NCBI GenBank assembly: GCA_031268515.1
Contig: JAIRXC010000097.1
Coordinates: 1-39,634, forward strand
Direction: 5' to 3'
Source of the DNA: Propionibacteriaceae bacterium
Lineage (GTDB): Bacteria; Actinomycetota; Actinomycetes; Propionibacteriales; Propionibacteriaceae
DNA: 39,634 nucleotides
Numbering within the stretch: position 1 is the first letter of the stretch; each line of letters opens with the position of its first letter. Shown here piece by piece: positions 25,052-34,983 of this stretch. The notes beneath the pieces are model-generated. The model did no database searches and was not told the origin of the DNA. It saw only the letters and a list, made by a program, of their open reading frames with translations. Position numbers and translations under genes: made by a program.

Positions 25052-27193
25052 ATGGTGACCGCTGTGCCTTCGACCCTGCTGTTCTCGGCTGTGGTGCCGA
25101 TGTACAACGTCGAGGCTTATCTTCCCGACCTTCTCGAATCGCTTGACCGGCAAATCCTCGGCGATTACGCCCTCGAATGTGTTTTCGTGGACGACGGCTC
25201 GACCGATGACAGCGCAGACCTTGTGGCCGCCTGGTTGGAGTCCTCACCCAGCCCGGCGGCGGCAGGCGGGCGGCTCATCCGCCAAGCCAACCAGGGGGTC
25301 AGCGCAGCCCGCAACACAGGGTTAGCCGCCGCGACGGGCGACTGGGTGACATTCCCCGACCCGGATGATTTTTTAGACGATGGCTATTTCGCGGCCGTGG
25401 CCCGGCACTTAGCCCAATCCGCCGGTTTTCCGCTTACTCTCTTGGCCACGAACATCGTCTTTTTCCGTGAAATGACTGGAACATTTGAAGACAGCCACGG
25501 CCTCAAGGACAAGTTCGCCCGCGGCCCCCGCAACGTCCGTCTAGCTGACGACCCCGAGGCAATCCAATGTTCCATGGCCGCCGCTTTCATCCCCCGTACG
25601 CTGTTGTCGGCATCCGGCGTCCAACTCACGTCCGACCACCACGCTTCGGAAGACGCACATGCCATCGTCCGCGTGCTGCTGGCCCAAACTGATCCTGCGA
25701 TCGCCTTGGTCCCGGCGGCACGCTACTACTACCGTCGCCGCGCCGCCGGCAACTCGGCCACCCAAACCTACAGACTGCGCCGTGAGAGCTTCATCGACCG
25801 CTTCGCCGACTACGTGCCGATCGCCCGCGCCGCCAGCCAGAGGCCAGACGGGCTCCCCCGCTGGTTCGCCAACCATCTTCTCTACGAGTTGGCGTGGCCG
25901 TATCTCAAGGAACTCGACCCCGCTCGCCGCGCTCTCCTGTCTCCCGCCGACAAAACCGAATTCCTCCAAATCAGCGCCGACCTTTGCTCTTTCATCGAGC
26001 CACGCTGGATCCGCACCTACAGTTTCGCCGCTTTGACCGGCGAGCTGCGCAGCCTTTTCCTCGCCTTCCGGGGCGAACCGTTAGATGACCAGCCGGTCTG
26101 GGCCGAAGCCTGGGATCAGCGCCGCCGCCAGGTCCTCCTGCGCTACCTCTACGCCGGCCCGCCGCCGAGTGAGGACCTCCGTGTGGGCGGGCGGCTGGCC
26201 GAGCCCGCCGCCGCCAAGGTGGCCGCACTCGATTATTTCGGCCAGACGACCCTGTGGGAACGGCGGCTCTGGGTCTGCCTTGACGGCGACATCAGCATTG
26301 CCCTTGACGGACGGCAGCGAGAGTTGCGTTTCGGCTTGGCTGGCCGGACTGGCGCCATCGGCGGGCCCGGACCGGCCGGAGTCAGCCCAGACCTCCGCGC
26401 CGCCGCCAGTGTCAGCGCCGCGGCTGTCGAAGCTTATTTCTCGGCCCCGCGGGCAGCTGAGAGAACCGTGCCGTTGCGGCGGCCGCCGGCCCTGCCCCGC
26501 TCTAGCTTCGCCGACCAGGCCAAACTCCTCGCCCGCCAGGCTGGTTTGGAGGCCTACACCGTACTCAATCAACGTTTCCCCCAGCAATTTGGCGTCCACA
26601 TTCCAACGGCCGCCCTCGGCTGGGGGCCCGTCTTCCGCAATTGGCCGCGGCGGCTGGCCGTGGAATCTCCGGCCGCCCGCCACCGCTATGGCCAAGCTTG
26701 GGTTTTCGCGGACCGCGCCCGGTCGGCGGGCGGGCCGGCCGAGGCTTTCTACGCCCACCTGAGCCGAACCCGCTCCAACCTGGACTGTTATTTCGTCCTT
26801 GACCCGGACACGCCCGACTGGGAACGGCTGACCAAACGAGGGTTCCAACTCGTCCCTTTCCGCTCAACCGATCACCTGTCTTTGTTTCGACAGGCTGACC
26901 GCGTCATCGTGTCGGGGCTCGACGAGTCTCTTTTGCGTCCCGCTCCCTACGCTGATTACCCGTTCCCGCTCAGCCGTTCAGGCTTGTTGACGCTGTTGTT
27001 CCCCGACCTCGGGAACGCCGATCTGGCCGCCCGGCTCAACCAGTGGGACATCGACCAGGTGGTTTGCCGGGAAGGACAGGACTGGGAGGCGTTGACGGCG
27101 GACGGGACAGCCTGCAAGCTGACGGCGAATGAAGTCGTGCCAACCCAGCTGGGCGCTTGGGACCAGGTGCAGGCCAAGTTGGCGGAAATGTGA
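25052..27193 (+). CDS. GT2 glycosyltransferase fused to a truncated, HG-less CDP-glycerol glycerophosphotransferase-like domain
   Basis: 713 residues. The N-terminal GT2 domain shows SAVVPMYNVEAYLPDLL, VFVDDGSTDDS (Asp47-Asp48), RQANQGVSAARNTGLAAATG and WVTFPDPDDFLDD. The middle contains the motif ALDYFGQTTLWERRLW shared with the protein at 32089-34896. The C-terminal part follows that paralogue to about the KEVCLTGLPRFDRL region and then stops. Where the paralogue has LQHGITKD with the conserved catalytic His-Gly, this protein has LLFPDLGNAD, and the later APTW and DYSS parts are missing. The sugar transferase may work while the glycerol-phosphate step should not. ATG 25052 or the next codon (GTG 25055, better spaced from GAGG) is the start. 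Confidence 0.85.
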   Translation: MVTAVPSTLLFSAVVPMYNVEAYLPDLLESLDRQILGDYALECVFVDDGSTDDSADLVAAWLESSPSPAAAGGRLIRQANQGVSAARNTGLAAATGDWVTFPDPDDFLDDGYFAAVARHLAQSAGFPLTLLATNIVFFREMTGTFEDSHGLKDKFARGPRNVRLADDPEAIQCSMAAAFIPRTLLSASGVQLTSDHHASEDAHAIVRVLLAQTDPAIALVPAARYYYRRRAAGNSATQTYRLRRESFIDRFADYVPIARAASQRPDGLPRWFANHLLYELAWPYLKELDPARRALLSPADKTEFLQISADLCSFIEPRWIRTYSFAALTGELRSLFLAFRGEPLDDQPVWAEAWDQRRRQVLLRYLYAGPPPSEDLRVGGRLAEPAAAKVAALDYFGQTTLWERRLWVCLDGDISIALDGRQRELRFGLAGRTGAIGGPGPAGVSPDLRAAASVSAAAVEAYFSAPRAAERTVPLRRPPALPRSSFADQAKLLARQAGLEAYTVLNQRFPQQFGVHIPTAALGWGPVFRNWPRRLAVESPAARHRYGQAWVFADRARSAGGPAEAFYAHLSRTRSNLDCYFVLDPDTPDWERLTKRGFQLVPFRSTDHLSLFRQADRVIVSGLDESLLRPAPYADYPFPLSRSGLLTLLFPDLGNADLAARLNQWDIDQVVCREGQDWEALTADGTACKLTANEVVPTQLGAWDQVQAKLAEM

Positions 27194-27246
27194 ACAGCGG
27201 CCGGCGCGCCATCGGCTGCCCGGCCCCTGGCGTAAGGGCTTGGGCC

Positions 27247-28662
27247 ATGCGTGGGAGAAACCTAATTGCCGCCAGCGCCGCTTTTTGCCTCGCCACCGTC
27301 CTCATCGCGGGACCGGCGGCGCCTCTCCCTGCGGCTCAGGCCGACCCGGACGCCCCAAGCCTCCCATTGGTCGAGGTTCCGGTCCTAGGGCTTGGCCAAG
27401 ACACCGGCTATCCCAGCGTGCAAGGCGGCGGCACTGACGGCGTCCACGGTTACGCCGTCCTCCTCCGGCGGACAGCGGACGGCGACGTGACCCGCCTTCT
27501 GCGTTACACGCTGCCGAGCGGCGACTCTCCCGCCGACGCCGCCGCTGTCAAGGCTCTCGACTACCCGCTGCAAGAGCCAGGCGACGTCATGAATTGGCTA
27601 GGCCACGGCAATGACATCGCCTACGACCCTTTCCGCGACCGCCTCGTACTGACTCTTTTCGGCGGCACAAATGATGTGGCCGAAAAACCGGACAACCACC
27701 GCCGCCTCGTCGGTTTTGTGGATCCGGTTGACCTGCGGCCTCAACCAGACGCCGTGACAGGCGAAGCGGTCCGCGAACTCGCCGCCAACGCTTTTTCTTT
27801 GTGCTACGAGCCCTCGCGCCAGATTTTCGCGGCCCAACGTTCCACGAAGCTTGATTTTTATAACAACGATTTTTCTCCCGTCAAAGTCGGCAAAGGCAAG
27901 AGCCTAGCCATCGGGACTTTGGAGGGCACGGCGCAAGGCATCGACTGTGATAGCGACTACATTTACATTCTCCGTTGGCTGCCCGACGACGACACGACAC
28001 GAATACACGTTTTTAATTGGCAAGGCACCCTCATGGCCACCTACGAAGGCGGCGACGGCGAGGCTGAGCACATCTTTCACAACCCTGTCGACGGTTCCTT
28101 TTATCTAGGCGTTGACACCCCTGGCCAAGGCGGCGAGTTGCGCCGCCTTGAGGACTTTCACGTGACAGTGTCTTTCGACCCCAACGGAGGCAGCGGCGAA
28201 ATGGTTTCGACCGGCTGGTTAACCGGGCTGGCCATCACGGTGCCAACGAACCAGTTCACGTTCTCGGACCATCGTTTCAGCGGCTGGCGCTTGATACGCG
28301 ACGAGGATGGGGACGTCCAATATCGTGATCCTCAAACTGCCAGCAACACCGGCTTCTACAAGATCGGCAAGGGGCCGGCGGGCTGGGAGCCCGCTCTCTA
28401 CGGCGACGCGGACAGTATTGTCGTGCCCGGCGGCTGCGGCGGCGTCACTCTTCGGGCCCAGTGGGGCAGCGTTCCTGCTCCGGCGCCGTCTCCGACCTCA
28501 GCTCCCCCGCCGGCTGCTGAACCGGCCGCGCCAAGGTCCCCTTCAGGCCCGCTCATCGCCAGCGGTCTTATCTTCCTCAGCGTCTTGCTGGCGGTCGGAG
28601 TGTCCATTGCGGTTGTCAGACACCGGCGGCCGCAAGCCAAACCTCAACGAGACCTACCCTAA
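27247..28662 (+). CDS. Secreted membrane-anchored surface protein with an InlB-type repeat
   Basis: About 471 residues, not a recognised family over most of its length. A signal peptide (RGRNLIAASAAFCLATVLIAG, cleavage near AQA) is followed by a roughly 300-residue domain with repeated short strands (NDIAYDPFRDRLVLTLFGG, SLCYEPSRQIFAAQ, YIYILRWLPDDDTTRIHVFNW, HIFHNPVDGSFYLGVD) that reads like a beta-propeller. Next comes one InlB B-repeat/Listeria-Bacteroides-type module starting VTVSFDPNGGSGEM and ending VTLRAQW, then a Pro/Ala linker, one membrane helix (LIASGLIFLSVLLAVGVSIAV) and a basic tail. The layout puts it on the outer face of the membrane or wall. The ATG at 27247 is chosen as it opens the signal peptide. 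It starts 53 bases after the truncated GT gene. Confidence 0.78.
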   Translation: MRGRNLIAASAAFCLATVLIAGPAAPLPAAQADPDAPSLPLVEVPVLGLGQDTGYPSVQGGGTDGVHGYAVLLRRTADGDVTRLLRYTLPSGDSPADAAAVKALDYPLQEPGDVMNWLGHGNDIAYDPFRDRLVLTLFGGTNDVAEKPDNHRRLVGFVDPVDLRPQPDAVTGEAVRELAANAFSLCYEPSRQIFAAQRSTKLDFYNNDFSPVKVGKGKSLAIGTLEGTAQGIDCDSDYIYILRWLPDDDTTRIHVFNWQGTLMATYEGGDGEAEHIFHNPVDGSFYLGVDTPGQGGELRRLEDFHVTVSFDPNGGSGEMVSTGWLTGLAITVPTNQFTFSDHRFSGWRLIRDEDGDVQYRDPQTASNTGFYKIGKGPAGWEPALYGDADSIVVPGGCGGVTLRAQWGSVPAPAPSPTSAPPPAAEPAAPRSPSGPLIASGLIFLSVLLAVGVSIAVVRHRRPQAKPQRDLP

Positions 28663-28690
28663 CTCTTCGCCGGCCGGCTGCTTCCGGCGC

Positions 28691-31600
28691 TCACAGGCCC
28701 GTTTCGGCGATCAGCCGAGCCGCCAGCCGAGCCGCCGCGGCACCATCGTCGAAGGGTGCCACCTTTTGGCGCAGGGCCGCGGCTCTGCCGCGCCAGCGGT
28801 CCGGCTCGTCCAGCGCGGCGTGGATAGCAGCAGGCAAGCCGTCGGCGTGTTCGGCCCGGGGCCCGGCCAGTGAATCCTCGTACGGCCACAGCGGGGGCAT
28901 GTCAGCGAAGAATCTTTTCTCGTCTGGCGTGAAATAGGCCATGGGAAGGCCCGTCAAAAGATAGTCGAAGCGTATGGAGGAATAATCGAAGAGCCCGATG
29001 TCAGACGCCAGAATCAAATCGTTGACATCAGGGTAGCCGGTGGCGTCGATGATTCCGGGGGCGGCGAGGGCTTTGGCAGCAGCCCGCCGGTTCGACGGGT
29101 GGGCGCGGAAAATCATGACATAGTCTCCGCCCAGTTGGCGGAGCAGTCGGCTGGGGTCGAAGAAGGACACCAAGGGGGCCCGCCAGGGGTCTGTGGTGGC
29201 GTAGCCGCGCCAGGTCGGTGCGTAAAGAATGGCCCGTTGGTCCGGGCGGATGCCGAAACACTGCCGCAATTCTTCCCGCAATCCCGCCGGCGGGTCAACC
29301 AGCCTGTCGTTCCGAGGCGCGCCGATCTCCCAGAAATCAGCGCGTACGGGCGTGTATTCTCGGTAAAGCCGTGTCGCCAAGGGAGATGGCGACACGAGGA
29401 CGTCCCAAAGCTGCATACGCTCGAGGTTCTGTTTAATTTTCAGGTCGCTGTAGCCGTTTTTCCGCCACCAGGCCACGCCCATCATTTTGAAGGGGTGCCC
29501 GTGATAAGTCTGGACGACGGTCTGGCCGGACCGGGGAGTGAAATAAGCGGGCAGTTCGTGGTTGACGCACACAACGGCGCTACTTCTAAGCGTTTCGTAG
29601 TATTCGGACGTTCCGATGATCACGGACCTTTGCCCCCGCGGTACGCGTACGCTTCCAGACTGAATGCCCCAGACGATCTGCTCCGCCCGCCCCATCTCGG
29701 CCAACCGCCGGGCCAAAGCCAACTGGCTGTCATCGACCGCGTCCCCCGCCAAGCACTGCGTATAGATAACCGGCTTAAGCGGCGGCCGGCTTGCACGATA
29801 GGCGGTTTGGAGGGCACGTTGCGCATGAGGCAGCCGCACGGTGGGGTCGCCGTCGGTCGTCAGGCGGAACCGCAGGCGGCCCGGCAAAGATGGCGCGGCG
29901 AAAAATAGCCGCAGCCGTCCGCGCCCGACGGGCTTGTCCGCCAAGTGCCACAACGGCTCTTCCGCCACTGTGATGGGCAGCGGCAAGTCGGAGCAGACCA
30001 GGGGGGGGCGGACTAGGACCCGCAGTTCATAGAGGCCTGCGGCGGCTAAGGGGACTCGCCAAGCCGGACCCTGTTTGAGCCTGGGGTCAAAAACAGCAGC
30101 GATCTGGCCGTCGGGGCGGCCACGCAGCGTTGCCCGCAAGGTGTTCTGTTCCCCGACAAAGGCCATCTTCAAATCACCGGCGCGCCGGGCACCGACGCGG
30201 AACACAAACTCGATGGCCTCGTCGCGGACGTCCAGGGCGGTCAGATGAGCCGACCAACCAGCCATCGGCAAGGTGTGAGACGGTGCCCGGCCGGCAGTCA
30301 GAGCGCGCGTGGTTTTGAAGGCCCGGACGACGACGCCACGACCTTCCGAGTGGCGGGCGCGTAAAACAATGCCATCGTCGCGGAGGACGAGGTCGTGGCG
30401 CGGGTTGACCCGTTCGCCGCCCCAGGCGGTTTGGACAGGTCCGCGAGCCGTGATCCCGCCGGCTTGGAATTCGAGGTTGAGATCCCAGGCCAGTGACCGT
30501 CGCCGGGAGCGGCGGAGGGCGTCGGTCAGGCCTTGGATTGGGAAAGACAGTTCGAAGCCGCAGTCGGCGTAGTCGAGTTGGAAATGCCCGCCAGCTTCCG
30601 CGGCCGCCGCCGACTTCGCCCGCCGGACCGCCGCCGGTAAAGATGGTCCGCCCCGGCGGCCAGCGAGGCGGGCCTCGAGCCGGGAGTTTGGGTCGCGGAC
30701 CGATCCGACGTAAGCGGCTCCCCGGATGAGCAGCCGGTTTCCGGTCTCGTCCCATTTGACGGCCTCTACGCCGCTCGCGGGCACGAGCTGCGACTGACTG
30801 GGACATCGGGTTCGGGGCGCTCCGGCGGTCTCGAGGTCAAGGGACCAATAGGGCACGGCACCGGCCAAGCCGCCCGCCGGGTCAGCCTCGAAAACCCACT
30901 CTTTAAAGTAAAGGCCGCGGGCGGCGACGAAGGACAAGGCCGTTTCAAAGGTCGAATTGAGAATGATGTCGTGGAGTCGCCGGGCCTGGACGGGGACTCG
31001 CTCTTGGTAGGTTTGGCTGTCCAGTTCGGCCAGCGCCCAAGCCAGAAAATCGCGGGCGATCTCGAAATACGCCGGGTGCCCGCCGCCGATCTCTCCGAGA
31101 GTCAGTTGGTTGGTCGCCAAAATCTGGGCCAACCGCTCTGTCCGTTCCCGTTCTAGGCCTTCTGCCTGGAGATAGTCGAGAGTCGTCCGAAAGGCTTCCG
31201 TCCTGCTGCGCAGGCTGTCTGGTTGGCCGAGGAGCTGAGTGGCAGCGTCCCGCGTGCCCCGGCGTCGCCAACGCAAAGCCGGACGGGTCAAAATGTCGAA
31301 AGCGTTGGCTTTCGCGAAGGCCCGTGCCGCTAGAAGCTGGTCTTCGAAACGAACGCCTTCTGGCTGCGGTCCGACCTGCTCCATGTAGAAATCACGACGA
31401 TAGACCCGCGCACACATCAAGGCGTTAACCATGATGTCCGGAAATTGCCTCAGCGTGGCTCGCCGGCGAAGGCGGCGATGAGCTGCTGTGATATATTCAG
31501 GTGGGGCGCTGTCTTGCCCGTCCGTCAAAATCGTGTACGGCGCGACAGCGAAATCTGAACCAGTTCTCAGCAAAGACAGGAGAGCGTTTCGATAATGCCC

Positions 31601-32014
31601 AGGATAGACCACGTCGTCGGAGTCGAAGAAAGCGATATATTTACCCGTCGCCTGGGCTGCCCCGATATTGCGGGCGGCTCCCGGCCCGCGGTTGGGCTGC
31701 CGGAGGGCGAGGAAGCGGCGGTCCGCCGCGGCGAAGGCTTCGGCGATCTCGGCGGTCGCGTCGGTCGAACCGTCGTCGACGACGATGACTTGAAACCGGG
31801 GCCATTTCTGCCGGCGGAGGCTGTCGAGGCAGGCTGCGATATAATCTTCCGTGTTGTACGCTGCAATGACGACTGACAGCCGCGGCATCCCTGGATAGAT
31901 CGGCATCCGAACGCCTGAGCGGCTCTGCAGGATCGCCTGCCAGGTTGAATCCGACAAGACAGCCTTTAAACGCAAGGCAACAGCTTTGCGCAGCCGTCGG
32001 TAGGTGTTTCGCAC
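28691..32014 (-). CDS. Bifunctional GT2 glycosyltransferase / CDP-glycerol glycerophosphotransferase (TagF-like)
   Basis: About 1107 residues. The GT2 domain comes first: PRLSVVIAAYNTEDYIAACL, VIVVDDGSTDATAEI, RQPNRGPGAARNIGAA and YIAFFDSDDVV. A long central region has beta-rich stretches. The C-terminal polymerase domain shows QTYHGHPFKMMG, ILYAPTWRGY, MIFRAHPSNRR and IGLFDYSSIRFDYLLTGLP, all conserved in CDP-glycerol:poly(glycerophosphate) transferases. It should add glycerol-phosphate (or another polyol phosphate) and a sugar to a wall polymer at the inner membrane face. GTG 32014 is chosen because GGGAG lies 5 bases before it; a TTG 5 codons earlier is weaker. It converges with the surface-protein gene (28 bases apart). 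Confidence 0.9.
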   Translation of the reverse strand: MRNTYRRLRKAVALRLKAVLSDSTWQAILQSRSGVRMPIYPGMPRLSVVIAAYNTEDYIAACLDSLRRQKWPRFQVIVVDDGSTDATAEIAEAFAAADRRFLALRQPNRGPGAARNIGAAQATGKYIAFFDSDDVVYPGHYRNALLSLLRTGSDFAVAPYTILTDGQDSAPPEYITAAHRRLRRRATLRQFPDIMVNALMCARVYRRDFYMEQVGPQPEGVRFEDQLLAARAFAKANAFDILTRPALRWRRRGTRDAATQLLGQPDSLRSRTEAFRTTLDYLQAEGLERERTERLAQILATNQLTLGEIGGGHPAYFEIARDFLAWALAELDSQTYQERVPVQARRLHDIILNSTFETALSFVAARGLYFKEWVFEADPAGGLAGAVPYWSLDLETAGAPRTRCPSQSQLVPASGVEAVKWDETGNRLLIRGAAYVGSVRDPNSRLEARLAGRRGGPSLPAAVRRAKSAAAAEAGGHFQLDYADCGFELSFPIQGLTDALRRSRRRSLAWDLNLEFQAGGITARGPVQTAWGGERVNPRHDLVLRDDGIVLRARHSEGRGVVVRAFKTTRALTAGRAPSHTLPMAGWSAHLTALDVRDEAIEFVFRVGARRAGDLKMAFVGEQNTLRATLRGRPDGQIAAVFDPRLKQGPAWRVPLAAAGLYELRVLVRPPLVCSDLPLPITVAEEPLWHLADKPVGRGRLRLFFAAPSLPGRLRFRLTTDGDPTVRLPHAQRALQTAYRASRPPLKPVIYTQCLAGDAVDDSQLALARRLAEMGRAEQIVWGIQSGSVRVPRGQRSVIIGTSEYYETLRSSAVVCVNHELPAYFTPRSGQTVVQTYHGHPFKMMGVAWWRKNGYSDLKIKQNLERMQLWDVLVSPSPLATRLYREYTPVRADFWEIGAPRNDRLVDPPAGLREELRQCFGIRPDQRAILYAPTWRGYATTDPWRAPLVSFFDPSRLLRQLGGDYVMIFRAHPSNRRAAAKALAAPGIIDATGYPDVNDLILASDIGLFDYSSIRFDYLLTGLPMAYFTPDEKRFFADMPPLWPYEDSLAGPRAEHADGLPAAIHAALDEPDRWRGRAAALRQKVAPFDDGAAAARLAARLIAETGL

Positions 32015-32088
32015 CGACTCTCCCCCCAACTTTTCGCCGGATCAGACCTGGATTCTCCCATTGCGCCTGCCCACAGCCAAGTTCAGCG

Positions 32089-34896
32089 TTAAAAACCGAG
32101 AGCTGGTCGCCACTGTGAATTCGCTTTCGCACCTGGCCCGCTGCCGTCAGGCGGCCGGTCCAAGGCGGCAATGGCCGCGACCGCGCGCTCACAGCAGCTG
32201 CCGTCGCGGACCGGGAACAAGTTGTCACTGCGGCTCCGCCAAACCGCAGCCGAGGCTTCATCGCGGCCTGAGCCAAGCAGGTGCCCAAGCGCCTCGACCG
32301 CCTCGTCGACCGTGCCGGTGACGGGGCCGAAGCCGTCGTCGTCGTAGGAGAAATAACCTGGCGTGTAAGTGTGGCGGCCCGAAAAGAACTCCGATTTGTC
32401 AAATTGAAAATAAACGACGTCAGCGCCAGCATAGGCGGCGTCGAAGGCCAAGGAAGAATAATCTGTCACCAGCACCCGCGTGACGGCCAAGAGCTCTTGG
32501 ACGTCGGAGTCCAGATGCGTCCTGACTTCCACGGCGGCGGGAACGGGCAGACGACTAAGCAGACTTGCCATATTAGGGTGAGGCAAGAAGACAATCCGAA
32601 GGCCGGCTTGCTCGGCCATCTGGCGTAACCGTGTGTCTTCCAGCAAGGCCAGCCATTCGCGCGTCCAGCGGTTGGAGGCAGCACCGGCCGACTGACCGTT
32701 TTTCTCTCCAGCGGCAAAGCTGTGCCGCCAGGTTGGGGCGGCCAACAGAATCTGATCAGCCCCGCTGGCTGCTTCCCGCAGACGCCTCAAACGGTCGAAA
32801 CGGGGCAAGCCGGTCAGGCAGACCTCTTTGGTCGTCAAGGCATATGGCGTTCTGTCGCCAGTGAAAGCGGCGTATTCCGGGACGGTGGAAGCGATCACTT
32901 GGGCTATTTCCCAACGATTGAACAACACTGACACGTTGTCTTTTGTGATACCATGCTGCAGAAACGTGAAGGAGCCACGCAAGGCGAGCGGGAAGGGATA
33001 GCGTTCATACGGCGCTGGGGCCAAATTGTCGGGGTCGGCGTGGGATGACACGACATGGGCGGCTTGGCGCACGAGAGCCAGATGCCGGGTCGAACGGAAG
33101 GAGACAAGGTGGACTCCTTTGGCTCGTAGACGGTCCCAATCCGGCGATTCACGCTGGAGGACGAAGTAGGCCCGAACCTCACGGTGGTGTTCGCGGAGAT
33201 GGTCAAAGAGCCGTTCGGCGTTGTCGTGCGCTTGGTCGGCGCGGTCCAGGAGGACCCAGGCCCGGCGATAGCGCAGGCGCGCCAGCAAAGACTCGACGGC
33301 GAGGCGGCGCGGCCACGCGCGCATGAGGCCGCCCCAATGCGATGTGGCCGATGGGATGTCGACGCCGAAGCGGTCCGGCCAGCGGGTGTTGAGGAAACGA
33401 TAGAGTCGAAGTCCACTTTGTCGGACCCAGATTTTGGCGTGAGAGCGCAACCCTCGCCTGGGCAAGGCAGGTGGGCGGGGCAAAGGCATGGTCGATTCCA
33501 GAGGCTGGCGGGCCGCGAAATGAGTCATGATCTCAGCCGGGGTGAGCGTCGTCGGCTCTCCTTTCTGGCGGAGCCCATCCGGACCGAAGCCTCCCAACGG
33601 TCCGGATCGGCCTTGTCGGCCGAGGCGAAGCCGCCTGGCCTGGCCGTTTGTGTTGACCGTTAGCGGACCCGTCAGATCGATCCATAACCGCCGCTCCCAC
33701 AAGGCCGTCTGCCCGAAATAGTCGAGGGCGACAGTTTTCCGGTGGCGAGGCTGGACTGCTTGGCCGCCCATTTCAACGTATTCGACCGGTGTGGCCTGCA
33801 CGGTGGCATAGCGGGCGAGGACTTGGCCTTGGCCAGGATCGTAAGCTTCGATCCAGACCGGGAGGTCAGTGAGCGTATCGCCGCGTAAGGCAAGGAAAAG
33901 GCAGCGCAATTCCCCGGTCAGATCCGGCAGGGAATAGGACCGTATCCAATCAGTCTCCAGGTGTTCGCAGATTTCGGCCGTCAATTTGACGAAGAGGATT
34001 TTGTCAGCGGGCGTCAAGGCGGTGCTGCGCTGTTGAAAGCGCCGTTCGGCGGCGTAAAGCCAGGTCAGTTCGTAGAGAAGCTGGCAGCCAACCCAACGGG
34101 GCAATCGGCCTCGTTCAGCGGCCACGGCCCGGACCAGGGGCAGATACCCTTCCGCCAGGCGGTCGATGTAGGCGGAACGGCGGTGTCTGTAGTTTTGCGT
34201 GGCCGAATCGCCGGCTGCGCGCCGGCGATAGTAATAGCGGGCGTCTGGGACCAAGCCGACGACAGGGTCGGGGTCGGCCAAGAGGAGCTGCAAGGCGAAG
34301 AGCGAGTCTTCTGAGGCCCGCGCTTCGTCGGGGAAGCGGAGCCCCGTTCGTTCCAAGGCGGCCCGCGGGGCGAAGGCCGAGGCCATGGACATTTGCACGG
34401 TCTCCGGCTCGTCGCTCAGCCGGACGTTACGCCGGCCGCTAGCAAATTTATGTTTTAAAGCGTGGGTGTCGGCGTAGGAGCCGTCAGCCTCGTGGAAGAA
34501 GACCAAGTTTGCGCAGACGAGGTCCGGCGGCCGGTTGGCCGAGGCGTCGATGTGCGCGGCCACGGAGCGAAAATAGCCGGGGTCGAGGAAGTCGTCTGAA
34601 TCGGGGAAGGTAACCCACTCGCCTGTTGCGGCCGCTAGGCCGGCGTTACGGGCCGCGCTCACGCCGCGGTTAAATTGGCGGATGATCTGGCCGGTCAGGG
34701 TTCCCTGCGCCTTCCGGTCGCGAAGCCACGTCTCGGCCAGATCCCCGCTCCGGTCGGTTGACCCGTCGTCGACGATGACGCATTCCAGCTCGTAACCCCC
34801 CGGCAGTTGGCGGTCGATCGAGTCCAACAGACTGCCGAGGTAGGCCTCGACGTTGTGAAGCGGGATGACGAGCGAGAACAGCACGGACCCGAGCAT
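32089..34896 (-). CDS. Bifunctional GT2 glycosyltransferase / CDP-glycerol glycerophosphotransferase, paralogue of the 25052 gene
   Basis: 935 residues. The GT2 half has FSLVIPLHNVEAYLGSLL, CVIVDDGSTDRS, RQFNRGVSAARNAGLAAATG and WVTFPDSDDFLD. The shared middle block reads ALDYFGQTALWERRLW. The C-terminal transferase domain is complete: TFLQHGITKDNVS, ILLAAPTWRHSF, VFLPHPNMASLL and VLVTDYSSLAFDAAYAGADVVYF. It is the full-length counterpart of the protein at 25052-27193. Its role should be building a glycerol-phosphate wall polymer from CDP-glycerol, plus one glycosyl transfer. It lies 74 bases upstream of the other bifunctional gene on the same strand and is probably co-transcribed with it. 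It is divergent from the pyruvyl transferase gene, with an 87-base gap. Confidence 0.92.
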   Translation of the reverse strand: MLGSVLFSLVIPLHNVEAYLGSLLDSIDRQLPGGYELECVIVDDGSTDRSGDLAETWLRDRKAQGTLTGQIIRQFNRGVSAARNAGLAAATGEWVTFPDSDDFLDPGYFRSVAAHIDASANRPPDLVCANLVFFHEADGSYADTHALKHKFASGRRNVRLSDEPETVQMSMASAFAPRAALERTGLRFPDEARASEDSLFALQLLLADPDPVVGLVPDARYYYRRRAAGDSATQNYRHRRSAYIDRLAEGYLPLVRAVAAERGRLPRWVGCQLLYELTWLYAAERRFQQRSTALTPADKILFVKLTAEICEHLETDWIRSYSLPDLTGELRCLFLALRGDTLTDLPVWIEAYDPGQGQVLARYATVQATPVEYVEMGGQAVQPRHRKTVALDYFGQTALWERRLWIDLTGPLTVNTNGQARRLRLGRQGRSGPLGGFGPDGLRQKGEPTTLTPAEIMTHFAARQPLESTMPLPRPPALPRRGLRSHAKIWVRQSGLRLYRFLNTRWPDRFGVDIPSATSHWGGLMRAWPRRLAVESLLARLRYRRAWVLLDRADQAHDNAERLFDHLREHHREVRAYFVLQRESPDWDRLRAKGVHLVSFRSTRHLALVRQAAHVVSSHADPDNLAPAPYERYPFPLALRGSFTFLQHGITKDNVSVLFNRWEIAQVIASTVPEYAAFTGDRTPYALTTKEVCLTGLPRFDRLRRLREAASGADQILLAAPTWRHSFAAGEKNGQSAGAASNRWTREWLALLEDTRLRQMAEQAGLRIVFLPHPNMASLLSRLPVPAAVEVRTHLDSDVQELLAVTRVLVTDYSSLAFDAAYAGADVVYFQFDKSEFFSGRHTYTPGYFSYDDDGFGPVTGTVDEAVEALGHLLGSGRDEASAAVWRSRSDNLFPVRDGSCCERAVAAIAALDRPPDGSGPGAKANSQWRPALGF

Positions 34897-34983
34897 AGGC
34901 GGCGGAGCCAGGGCTTACGGCCTCGACGCCTCTTGTTGAAGCGCTGTCTCCCGTAGCTTTAGTGCTCACGCTAGGGTGGAGGA

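Noticed and set aside
27194-27246. Frameshifted continuation of the truncated CDP-glycerol domain
   Set aside because: None of the three frames after the stop resembles the missing part (no APTW or DYSS motifs); the next gene's signal peptide begins at once.
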